Assembly: GCF_030372065.1 (NCBI RefSeq)
Contig: NZ_JAUDEA010000001.1
Coordinates: forward strand, 62,001-126,000
Source: Thermophilibacter provencensis
GTDB lineage: Bacteria; Actinomycetota; Coriobacteriia; Coriobacteriales; Atopobiaceae
Length of the DNA: 64,000 nucleotides
Direction: 5' to 3'
In this document: positions 57,246 through 64,000 of the stretch, one piece after another
How positions within the stretch are numbered: position 1 is the first letter of the stretch
Layout of the letters: every line of letters begins with the position of its first letter
Position numbers and translations under genes: made by a program
The notes under the pieces: generated by a model
Database searches by the model: none
Seen by the model: the letters and a program-made list of their open reading frames with translations, nothing else
What the model was told of the DNA's origin: nothing

Positions 57246-57970
57246 TGAAGCGCGCCTACCTCATCGAGCTCACCATCTTCCGCGACTACGGCAAGCAGCT
57301 CCTGGCGCTCGGCTTTCTCGTTGCGGTGCTCGTGGGCTGCGGCATGCAGACCGTGCTCGCCGCCCCCTCGATCATCACCTGCATGTTCTTCATGATGGGC
57401 GCCATGGGCGCAGCCGCCTACGACGAGCAGAACGACTGGGGGCGCTTCCGCCTCACGATGCCGCTCTCCCGCCGCGACGTGGTGCTCGGCCGCTACGGCG
57501 CCATCGTGACGCTGGGCCTGGGCGGCATGGTGGTTGGCCTGCTCGCCGCGTTCGCAATCAGCGCCGTGGCCTCCGTCGTCGAGCTCCCCGGCGAGCTCTC
57601 GCAGGCGCTCACCCTGGACACGGGCACGCTCTCAGCAATGGCCTTCGCCACGACGTTCTGCCTGCTCATCGGCGTCGTTGTGGCCTCCGTCGTGACGCCG
57701 ATCTACTTCCGCCTGGGCCAGACCAAGGCAACGCAGCTCCTGCCCACGATCATCGTCATGCTTTTCGTGCTGCCGGTGGTCTTCCTCGGCAACAGCGGGC
57801 TTCTCGACGGGGCGCTGCCGGGCGCCGAGCAGATCGCGGCGTTCCTCGCCTACATCGAGACCCCCGAGGGCCTGGCCGTGGGCTGCGCGGGTATGGTGGC
57901 GGCCGCCGTCGTTGTCCTCTGCACCTCCGCGGCACTCTCCCTCAGGCTCTACGAGACGCGCGAGCTCTAG
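57245..57970 (+). CDS. ABC-2 type permease, paralogue 1
   Basis: The 241-residue membrane protein has about six helices and starts MKRAYLIELTIFRDYGKQLLALGFLVAVLVGCGM. The motif WGRFRLTMPLSRRDVVLGRYGAIVT in the cytoplasmic loop is shared, nearly word for word, with paralogue 2. It should form the membrane part of the exporter energised by the ATPase next to it. Confidence 0.88.
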   Translation: MKRAYLIELTIFRDYGKQLLALGFLVAVLVGCGMQTVLAAPSIITCMFFMMGAMGAAAYDEQNDWGRFRLTMPLSRRDVVLGRYGAIVTLGLGGMVVGLLAAFAISAVASVVELPGELSQALTLDTGTLSAMAFATTFCLLIGVVVASVVTPIYFRLGQTKATQLLPTIIVMLFVLPVVFLGNSGLLDGALPGAEQIAAFLAYIETPEGLAVGCAGMVAAAVVVLCTSAALSLRLYETREL

Positions 57971-58048
57971 AGCACAGGCACGGACGACAAGGGCGGGGCG
58001 CCGTGGGACCTTCCCCGCGGCGCCCCTCGCAAAAGATTGGAGACAGAC

Positions 58049-58774
58049 ATGCTGCGCGCCTACCTCGTTGACATGGCCGTCCTTCGGGACTACTCGCGAG
58101 CGCTGCTCGGTCTCGGGTTCTTCGTCGCCGTGTGCGTGAGTCTGGGCATGCGCACCACCGTGATGGTCCCGGGGCTCCTCACGATGATGTACCTCCTGCT
58201 CGGCGTGTCAGGGACGAACTCCTTCGACGACGCCAACGGCTGGGGGCGCCTTCGCCTCACGATGCCGCTCTCCCGCCGCGACGTGGTGCTCGCCCGCTAC
58301 GGCGCCATCGTGACGTTCGGGCTCGGCGGCCTGGCCGCCGGGCTGGTGGCGGCACTCATCCTCGCGGCTATCGCGCTCGTCGTCCCGCTGCCGGGCGGGC
58401 TGTCCCCCGCCCTCGCGCTTTCCGGGGATGCCCTGCTGGGCATGCTCCTCTCCGCGGGGGCGCTCTTCGCCGTCGGGTCGCTCTGCGCGGCCGTGGAGAC
58501 CCCGCTCTTCTTCCGCTTTGGCAACACCAGGGCGACACAGTACCTGCCGCTCGTGCCCCTCGTCGCGCTTCTCTGCCCCATCATCGTGCTGGGCGGGAGC
58601 GGCATGATCGACGAGAGCACGCTCACGGTCGAGGGCATCGCGGGGGCCCTGAGCCTCGTCTGGTCGCCCGCGGGCGCGGCGGCGTGCCTCGTCGGGCTGC
58701 TCGCGCTCTCGGCCGCCCTTCTCGGCCTCTCCGCCGCAATCTCGCTCAGGCTCTACGAGACACGCGAGCTCTAG
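58049..58774 (+). CDS. ABC-2 type permease, paralogue 2
   Basis: The 241-residue protein is a tandem relative of the previous gene: AYLVDMAVLRDYSRALLGLGFFVAVCVSLGM and WGRLRLTMPLSRRDVVLARYGAIVT, and both end SLRLYETREL. The same length and ends indicate duplication, possibly giving a heterodimer. The ATG at 58049 follows GGAGACAGAC. Confidence 0.88.
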   Translation: MLRAYLVDMAVLRDYSRALLGLGFFVAVCVSLGMRTTVMVPGLLTMMYLLLGVSGTNSFDDANGWGRLRLTMPLSRRDVVLARYGAIVTFGLGGLAAGLVAALILAAIALVVPLPGGLSPALALSGDALLGMLLSAGALFAVGSLCAAVETPLFFRFGNTRATQYLPLVPLVALLCPIIVLGGSGMIDESTLTVEGIAGALSLVWSPAGAAACLVGLLALSAALLGLSAAISLRLYETREL

Positions 58775-58786
58775 GGGGAGGGCGCC

Positions 58787-58870
58787 ATGGACCTCGACCT
58801 CACCACCCTCTTTGTGATCTTCCTGCTTCTCGTTGCCATCCCGCTGAGAAACGCGCGACGCCGGTACTGA
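58787..58870 (+). CDS. 27-residue single-helix membrane peptide
   Basis: Codons give MDLDLTTLFVIFLLLVAIPL then RNARRRY and a TGA stop. It is an acidic N-terminus, one hydrophobic helix and a basic end, so it would insert with the C-terminus inside. GGGGGAGGGCGCC precedes the ATG, 12 bp after the second permease stop. It could be a small subunit of the exporter. No comparison with homologues was possible. Confidence 0.6.
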   Translation: MDLDLTTLFVIFLLLVAIPLRNARRRY

Positions 58871-58964
58871 CGCCCCTGCCGCCCCGCGTGACACGGACGC
58901 CCGTGCCGCGCGGGGCGGCGTATCATGGAGGGACCATGGCACCGGGGGAAGGGAGTCCCGCCTC

Positions 58965-60134
58965 ATGTCCTTCTCGCTCACTCGCAGGGGAGCGCTCGAC
59001 CTTGCCGGCGCGCTTCTCGTACCGCTCACCCTCGCCGGCTGCTCGGGAGGGGGTGAGGCGCCCGACGCCGAGAAGGACGCCGTCGCCCGCGGGCTTGACG
59101 CCCTCGGCGAGGCCACGCCCGTCGAGCTCGCCCACGCCACGCAGTTCTCGCTGGACTCATACGACGGCGGCTACCGCCTCGCGACCCTCGCCAGCGGCGA
59201 CCGCCTGCTCATCGTGCCCGAGAACGCCACCGCGCCCGAGGGCCTTCCCGACGAAGTGGCCGTGGTCCAGCAGCCGCTTGAAAACGTCTACCTGGTCTCC
59301 ACCGGAATGATCTGCCTCGTGGACGCCATCGGGGCGCTCGGCGCAGTGGGCGTCTCATCCGTGCGCGCCGAGAACTCCCCCGCCCCCGCGTTCACCGAGC
59401 TCCTGGAGAGCGGCGAGATTGCCTACGGCGGAATCTACCGATCGCCGGACTACGAGCTCATCGCCGCCGCAGCCTGCCCGCTCGCCATCGAGAACACCAA
59501 CATCGACCACGTGCCCGAGGTACGCGCCAAGCTCGAGGAGCTGGGCGTGGTCGTTCTCATGGAGCAGTCGAGCCGCGAGGAGGACATGCTCGGACGCCTG
59601 GAGTGGATCCGCCTCATGGGCACGGTCTTCGGGCGCGAGGACGAGGCGGCGGAGGTCTTCAAGGACGTCGCGGCGCGCGTTGAGGACGCCGCTGCCGAGG
59701 GGCCTCTCGGCAAGACCGTCACCTTCTTCTACATCAACGAGGACGGCGCCGCCGTGACGCGCCGCGCCGGTGACTACTTCGCCCAGATGATCGAGGCCGC
59801 GGGCGGCGAGTACGTGAGCTTTGCCGAGGAGGGCGCCGCCGACTCCTCCCCCACCACGGTCACGGTCGAGATGGAGGCCTTCTTCGCGGGCGCGCGCGAC
59901 GCCGACGTCATCATCTACAACGGCACGATCGACGACGGCGTGACCAGCCTCGAGGCGCTCAGCGAGAAGAACTCGCTGCTCGCGGACTTCAAGGCCGTGC
60001 GCGAGGGCAACGTCTGGACCTGCGACGCCAACCTCTACCAGCAGATGACGAGCATGGCGGACATCATCGAGGACTTCCGCACGGCCTTCTCCGGCACCGG
60101 CGAGCCCACCACCTACATCTGGAAGCTGGGCTAG
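58965..60134 (+). CDS. ABC transporter substrate-binding lipoprotein (iron-siderophore/cobamide type)
   Basis: The 389-residue protein has a signal MSFSLTRRGALDLAGALLVP with lipobox LAGC at residues 23-26; the TRRGALDL start resembles a Tat motif. Residues 90-380 fit the class III (BtuF/FecB) binding fold: VGVSSVRAEN, YRSPDYELIAAAACPLAIENTNI, MEQSSREEDMLGRLEWIRLMGTVFG and a final TSMADIIEDFRTAF. Three bases separate its stop from the permease gene start. The ligand could be a siderophore, heme or cobamide; cobamide would suit MetH here. Confidence 0.87.
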   Translation: MSFSLTRRGALDLAGALLVPLTLAGCSGGGEAPDAEKDAVARGLDALGEATPVELAHATQFSLDSYDGGYRLATLASGDRLLIVPENATAPEGLPDEVAVVQQPLENVYLVSTGMICLVDAIGALGAVGVSSVRAENSPAPAFTELLESGEIAYGGIYRSPDYELIAAAACPLAIENTNIDHVPEVRAKLEELGVVVLMEQSSREEDMLGRLEWIRLMGTVFGREDEAAEVFKDVAARVEDAAAEGPLGKTVTFFYINEDGAAVTRRAGDYFAQMIEAAGGEYVSFAEEGAADSSPTTVTVEMEAFFAGARDADVIIYNGTIDDGVTSLEALSEKNSLLADFKAVREGNVWTCDANLYQQMTSMADIIEDFRTAFSGTGEPTTYIWKLG

Positions 60135-60137
60135 CGC

Positions 60138-61172
60138 GTGCGGGCGACGGGCGACAGGAATGGGCGGCCGCGGCGAGCGATTGCCTTCGACCTCGCCGTT
60201 CTTCTCGGCCTCGTCGCGCTCTTCGTGGCGAACCTGTGCCTCGGCAGCGTTGAGACCACGCCCGCGGAGGTGGCGCGCATCCTTGCCGCCGGGCCCGGGG
60301 ACACCTCCACTGCGGCGCAGGTCATCTGGCAGATTCGTCTGCCGCGCGCCATCGAGGCGGTGCTCCTGGGAGGGGCGCTCTCGCTCTCCGGCTTTCTGCT
60401 GCAGACGTTCTTTGCCAACCCCATCGCCGACCCCTTTGTGCTGGGCGTCTCATCCGGGGCCAAGCTCGTGGTGGCCGTGATGATGATCGTGGTGCTGGGT
60501 GCCGGCCAGGTCATGAGCCCCGCGCTGTCCGTGGGCGCCGCGTTTGCGGGGTCGCTTCTCACCATGGGCTTTGTACTCGCCATCTCTCGGCGCGTGCGCT
60601 CGCAGAGCATGCTCATCGTGGCCGGCGTCATGGTGGGCTACATCTGCTCGGCCGTCACCAACTTTCTCGTGGCGTTTGCGGACGACCAGTCCATCGTCAA
60701 CCTGGACAACTGGTCACGCGGGAGCTTCTCGGGTGCCACATGGTCTGACGTGGGAATTGTTGCCGTGGCCGTGGTTGGAATGGGCGCGGCGGTCTTTGCG
60801 CTCTCCAAGCCGCTCGGAGCCTATCAGCTTGGCGAGGCCCACGCTCAGAGCGTGGGCGTCAACGTGCGCACGCTGCGCATGCTGATCGTGCTCGTCTCAA
60901 GCCTGCTCTCGGCGTGCGTGGCGGCCTTTGCCGGGCCGGTATCGTTTGTGGGCATCGCGGCGCCGCATCTGGCCCGACGCGGCGTTGGGTCGTCGCGGCC
61001 GCTCCTCGTGACGCCCGCGTGCTTCCTCACGGGCGCGGTCTTCTGCTGCGGGTGCGACCTCATCGCGCGCACGCTCTTCTCGCCCGTTGAGCTCTCCGTG
61101 AGCGCCGTCACCGCCGTCTTTGGCGCGCCTATCGTGATCGCCCTCATGCTCCGCGGGAGGTCCGCACGATGA
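60138..61172 (+). CDS. FecCD-type ABC permease
   Basis: The 344-residue protein has about nine or ten helices and the FecCD hallmarks RLPRAIEAVLLGGALSLSGFLLQTFFANPIADPFVLGVSSGA and GPVSFVGIAAPHLARR. It starts at a GTG and ends in an ATGA overlap with the ATPase gene. Together with its neighbours it is a standard importer of iron chelates or B12. Confidence 0.93.
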   Translation: MRATGDRNGRPRRAIAFDLAVLLGLVALFVANLCLGSVETTPAEVARILAAGPGDTSTAAQVIWQIRLPRAIEAVLLGGALSLSGFLLQTFFANPIADPFVLGVSSGAKLVVAVMMIVVLGAGQVMSPALSVGAAFAGSLLTMGFVLAISRRVRSQSMLIVAGVMVGYICSAVTNFLVAFADDQSIVNLDNWSRGSFSGATWSDVGIVAVAVVGMGAAVFALSKPLGAYQLGEAHAQSVGVNVRTLRMLIVLVSSLLSACVAAFAGPVSFVGIAAPHLARRGVGSSRPLLVTPACFLTGAVFCCGCDLIARTLFSPVELSVSAVTAVFGAPIVIALMLRGRSAR

Positions 61173-62389
61173 CTGTCAATTGGGGACATGTTTTTTCTCT
61201 CAGAGATAATGGGACAGGTTTGCCACCGAGCCAGGACCAGGCGGGCCAAAACCTGTCCCAACTTTTCAGAGAGAAAAAACGCGTCCCGTTTTCGCTGGAG
61301 CTGCGGGGACTTGATGTGGGGCACGGGCGGCGGGCGCTCGTGCGAGACGTCTGCCTTGCCGTGCGACCGGGCCAGGTCGTGGCGCTCATCGGACCCAACG
61401 GATCCGGCAAGACCACGATCCTGCGCACCGTGGCGGGCCAGCTGCGCGCGCTCGGCGGCGTGGTGGAGCTCTTTGGGCGCGAGCTCGGGGATATCCCCGC
61501 CGCCGAGCGTGCCCGCACCATGTCCGTCATGCTCACCGGGCGCCCGGCAACCGAGCTTCTCACCTGCCGCGACGTGGTTGAGGCGGGCCGCTACCCCTTC
61601 ACCGGCCGCCTGGGCGTCCTCGGCGAGAAGGACCATGAGGCCGTCACCGCCGCGATGGAGGCGACGGGCGTGCTCGACATCGCTGCGCGCGACTTTGCGC
61701 ACGTGAGCGACGGTCAGCGGCAGCGCGTTCTTCTCGCCCGTGCGCTCTGCCAGGAGCCGCGCGTGTTGCTGCTCGATGAGCCCACCTCGTACCTGGACGT
61801 TCGCGCGCAGCTGGAGATGCTGCAGCTTCTGAGGCGCGAGGCGCGCGAGCGCGGCATCGCGGTGGTGGCGTCGCTGCACGAGATTGACCTCGCGCAGAAG
61901 GCCTCGGACCACGTGATCTGCATTCGCGACGGCCGCGTGGCGTTTCAGGGGCCGCCCGACGAGATATTCACCGCCGAGCGCGTGGCGGAGCTCTACGACC
62001 TTGCGCCCGGCAGCTACGAGCCGGCCTTTGGCAGCGTGGAGCTCGCGCGACCGGAGGGCGAGCCGAGGGTCTTTGTGATCGCGGGCGGCGGCTCTGGTGC
62101 GGCGTGCTTCCGGCGACTCGCCCGCGAGGGCGTGCCGTTTGCCACGGGCGTGCTGCACCGCCACGACGTCGACGGCCTGCTCGCCGCGCAGCTCGCGGCT
62201 CGCGTCATCTATGAGCGCGACTTCGAGCCCGTGAGCGAGCGTGCCGTGGAGGAGGCGCGCGAGGTCCTTCTCTCCTGCGAGCGCGTCATCTGCTGCGTGA
62301 GCGAGTTCGGCACCGTCAACGCCCGCAACGCCGAGCTTCTGCAATTTGGGGACGTGTTTTTTGATGCAGACAAAAAGGGACAGGCCTAG
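61169..62389 (+). CDS. ABC importer ATPase with extra C-terminal domain and repeat-derived ends
   Basis: Residues 43-285 are an ABC ATPase: IGPNGSGKTTILRTVAG, VSDGQRQRVLLARALC and RVLLLDEPTSYLD, as in FecE/BtuD. Residues 290-390 form an additional domain (VFVIAGGGSGAACFRRLAREGVPFATGVL) seen in some anaerobe transporters. The first 41 residues and the last 15 are encoded by two copies of repeat R6. The start ATG is the ATGA overlap with the permease, so the repeat sits inside the coding region and is translated in frame. The core, not the ends, carries the function. Confidence 0.88.
   Translation: MTVNWGHVFSLRDNGTGLPPSQDQAGQNLSQLFREKKRVPFSLELRGLDVGHGRRALVRDVCLAVRPGQVVALIGPNGSGKTTILRTVAGQLRALGGVVELFGRELGDIPAAERARTMSVMLTGRPATELLTCRDVVEAGRYPFTGRLGVLGEKDHEAVTAAMEATGVLDIAARDFAHVSDGQRQRVLLARALCQEPRVLLLDEPTSYLDVRAQLEMLQLLRREARERGIAVVASLHEIDLAQKASDHVICIRDGRVAFQGPPDEIFTAERVAELYDLAPGSYEPAFGSVELARPEGEPRVFVIAGGGSGAACFRRLAREGVPFATGVLHRHDVDGLLAAQLAARVIYERDFEPVSERAVEEAREVLLSCERVICCVSEFGTVNARNAELLQFGDVFFDADKKGQA
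61180..61288. repeat. Repeat R6, copy 1, inside the ATPase reading frame
   Basis: Arms of about 42 bp, with GGGGACATGTTTTTTCTCTC at the left and GAGAGAAAAAACGCGTCCC at the right, and inner GGGACAGGTTT/AAACCTGTCCC. It contributes residues 4-40 of the ATPase. Confidence 0.85.
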
Positions 62390-62455
62390 AACGCCCAATC
62401 CAAGGCGCCCGAGGCCTGTCCCAAAAACTCTGAGAGAAAAAACACGTCCCCTTTT
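62345..62455. repeat. Repeat R6, copy 2, at the ATPase 3' end
   Basis: GGGGACGTGTTTTTTGATGC at the left; GAGAGAAAAAACACGTCCCC at the right; inner GGGACAGGCCT/AGGCCTGTCCC. It supplies the last 15 codons and stop of the ATPase, and its right end overlaps the rpiB stop codon. Confidence 0.85.
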
Positions 62456-62912
62456 AACAGGAGAGGTGCTGGGTCTGCTCGATCTCCATGATCTGGGCCA
62501 CGCGGCGGGCGTGACGGCCGCCCTCAAACTCGGCGTCCATCCAGGCGTCCACGATCTGCTTGGCAACCTCGGGCCCCACGACGCGCGCGCCAAAGCAGAT
62601 GATGTTGCTGTTGTTGTGGCGCTTCGAGAGCTCCGCCGAGTACGGCTCGGAGCACACGCACGCGCGAATGCCGTGCACCTTGTTGGCGGCCAGGCTGATG
62701 CCCACGCCCGTGCCGCAGATGAGAATGCCGCCGTCGACCTCGCCATCGGCCACGAGGCGCGCCACGCGATAGGCGCTCACGGCGTAGTCGAAGCTCTCCG
62801 GCGAGTTGGTCCCCACGTCAACGAGCTCAACGTCACCGCGCTCGTTGAGGTGCTCGATCACCTCGGCCTTGATGGCCAGGGCGGAGTGGTCGTTTCCAAT
62901 CGCGAGCTTCAT
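62454..62912 (-). CDS. rpiB: Ribose-5-phosphate isomerase B (RpiB/LacAB family)
   Basis: The 152-residue protein has His10 in IGNDHSA, the catalytic Cys66 in GGILICGTGVGISLAANK, and HNNSNIICFGARV. It interconverts ribose-5-P and ribulose-5-P; LacA/B-type specificity cannot be excluded. ATG 62912 follows AAGGGGGAAAC; longer in-frame extensions lack a site. Its stop overlaps repeat R6. Confidence 0.93.
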   Translation of the reverse strand: MKLAIGNDHSALAIKAEVIEHLNERGDVELVDVGTNSPESFDYAVSAYRVARLVADGEVDGGILICGTGVGISLAANKVHGIRACVCSEPYSAELSKRHNNSNIICFGARVVGPEVAKQIVDAWMDAEFEGGRHARRVAQIMEIEQTQHLSC

Positions 62913-63009
62913 GTTTCCCCCTTGGACGGTCGCTGTTCCGGAGGGCCTGCCCTCCTCGCCTCCATTATGCGGCATCGCCGGCTCATGTCGAGTTCCCTTC
63001 ATGCTTGGA

Positions 63010-63225
63010 CTTCGTGACAGATTACCCTGTCACCTTTGTCAACCTTTGTCACCTACCGACACCGATGCCCCCGACGAGGAACGAGATTCCTCGCGTTGAG
63101 CCCTTGCCTGACACGGGCGTCTGTAGACGTTTTGGAGTAGCAAAACGTCCGGGAACCGCCCGCACCCCAAGTACGGGCAAGTTACGGACGGTTTGGGCGA
63201 GAAGAACGTCCGGCCGCCCCCCGTA
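63010..63225. other. Intergenic: R5 half-copy and inverted repeats, no gene seen
   Basis: GACAGATTACCCTGTCACC then TTTGTCAACCTTTGTCACC (63018-63054) is an R5 fragment. Further on, GACGTTTTGGAGTAGCAAAACGTC (key arms GACGTTTTG/CAAAACGTC) and CGGACG repeats surround a 9-mer copy at 63196. It separates rpiB from the lipase gene end. Confidence 0.6.
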
Positions 63226-64000
63226 CTACTCCGCAAGGGTGTCGAGGGACTGCATCCAGGCGATGTAGACGCTCGGGTAGTGGCCGTAGAGCACCTGCAC
63301 GGGGTTCACGTCGGCGAGAAGGTCGTGCACAAGCGAGACCACGCCACCAGCACTCGCCAGGTCGTCGGCCGTGGGAATCTCGCGCCCCAGGTCCTCCACC
63401 AGCTTGTCCACGTGCTCGCGGTCCTCGGGCACGTAGGGACACTCCACGCCCGTGTTGGCCTCGAAGACCTGGCACGCCTCCGCGTACTTCTCGGCAAATC
63501 CGTCGTCACCGTAGCCGGGAAGCCAGAGGTCGTGCCCGTAGCGCTCGTAACCCCAGGACGCCAGCGGCAGGCGCGGGACCATGTCGCTCGGGTTCATGAT
63601 GTTGAAGATGTTGTCGTAGAGCGCGTCGTGCGCGGTGTCGAAGGTCGTGACCTCAGGCGTCGCAAAGGTGTAGCAGTAGATGCTCGAAAGCGGCGCCAGC
63701 ACGCGCAGGCCCTGGGACATCTCGTCGGCGTACGCGGCGGCGATGTTGGCCGTGGCCGCCCCGCGAGAGTGGCCGGTGAAGAGCAGGCAGATGTCGTCCG
63801 TGCCACCAAGTCCCGCCTCCTCGGTGATGCGCGCCGCAAGCTCGTCCACGATCTCACGCGCGGCCTGGGCAAAGCCCTCGTGCGTGATCTCGTCCATGTC
63901 ATAGGCGGCGGCGCTGCCCATGTTGAGGTCGCTCAGCCACTCGGATCCGTAGCTGCCGCGAATGGACACCAGAAAGAGGGTCTTCTCGGCACCGTCCGCG
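63226..64000 (-). CDS. Class 3 lipase family protein, partial
   Basis: The frame enters from the right edge (it is open to 64000) and covers the C-terminal 257 residues. The nucleophile elbow is LLFTGHSRGAATANIAAAYAD; an Asp in NPSDMVPRLPL and a late His candidate in LYGHYPSVYIAWMQSL fit the triad. Family: fungal-type lipase/Mbeg1-like proteins, frequent in gut bacteria. Whether it is secreted cannot be told without the N-terminus. Confidence 0.82.
   Translation of the reverse strand, partial: ADGAEKTLFLVSIRGSYGSEWLSDLNMGSAAAYDMDEITHEGFAQAAREIVDELAARITEEAGLGGTDDICLLFTGHSRGAATANIAAAYADEMSQGLRVLAPLSSIYCYTFATPEVTTFDTAHDALYDNIFNIMNPSDMVPRLPLASWGYERYGHDLWLPGYGDDGFAEKYAEACQVFEANTGVECPYVPEDREHVDKLVEDLGREIPTADDLASAGGVVSLVHDLLADVNPVQVLYGHYPSVYIAWMQSLDTLAE

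Noticed and set aside
60845-62746. 633-codon minus-strand frame opposite the importer ATPase
   Set aside because: Antisense of an ATPase with intact Walker motifs; composition is that of a shadow frame.

Overview
The window reads as chromosomal DNA of a GC-rich anaerobic actinobacterium, most likely a gut or oral Coriobacteriia (Olsenella/Atopobium-like). The evidence is indirect: high GC, fermentative Fe-S enzymes ([FeFe]-hydrogenase, indolepyruvate:ferredoxin oxidoreductase, double-cubane protein), stand-alone sugar-PTS IIA proteins, Bce-type and LytTR two-component systems, and no aerobic respiratory genes. No rRNA, tRNA or CRISPR array was seen.

Layout. 1-3.6 kb: selenium/redox module (DUF3343, yedF, activase and double-cubane protein on the minus strand, divergent from yqeC); its partner selD lies at 22.5 kb and has the same 10-bp box upstream. 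4-6 kb: LytTR two-component system between two near-identical 204-bp direct repeats. 6.8-9.2 kb: glycerol dehydrogenase and two tandem EIIA-Glc paralogues. 9.4-14.3 kb: Bce-type ABC transporter with its own histidine kinase and regulator. 14.8-18.9 kb: aryl-acid CoA ligase with iorAB. 19.4-22.2 kb: YegP-like protein and a secreted papain-like protease. 23.8-25.3 kb: MqsRA-like toxin-antitoxin pair whose antitoxin is fused to a SocA/Panacea domain. 25.7-27.8 kb: broken acyltransferase and an IS3-family element. 27.8-38.1 kb: exopolysaccharide operon read leftwards from two tandem NusG/LoaP-type antiterminators. 38.8-42.3 kb: [FeFe]-hydrogenase and a NuoF/GltD-type flavoprotein. 43.2-48.9 kb: methionine synthase split into a catalytic protein and a separate reactivation protein, with metF and an Fe-S aldo/keto reductase. 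49-55.6 kb: small metabolic and regulatory genes and a radical SAM protein with a 49-aa neighbour. 55.9-58.9 kb: YtrA-type regulator with an ABC exporter. 59-62.4 kb: ABC importer for iron-siderophore or cobamide. 62.4-64 kb: rpiB and a partial lipase.

The most unusual property is the repeat landscape. A 9-mer, GGCGAGAAG (reverse complement CTTCTCGCC), occurs about 40 times by hand count, in both orientations and both inside and between genes. It is absent from 23.69 to 36.93 kb, the toxin-antitoxin/IS/exopolysaccharide segment. This resembles a DNA-uptake sequence with a gap over acquired DNA. There are also at least eight families of palindromic or inverted-repeat intergenic elements, several in multiple copies, and one family forms both ends of an ABC ATPase reading frame.
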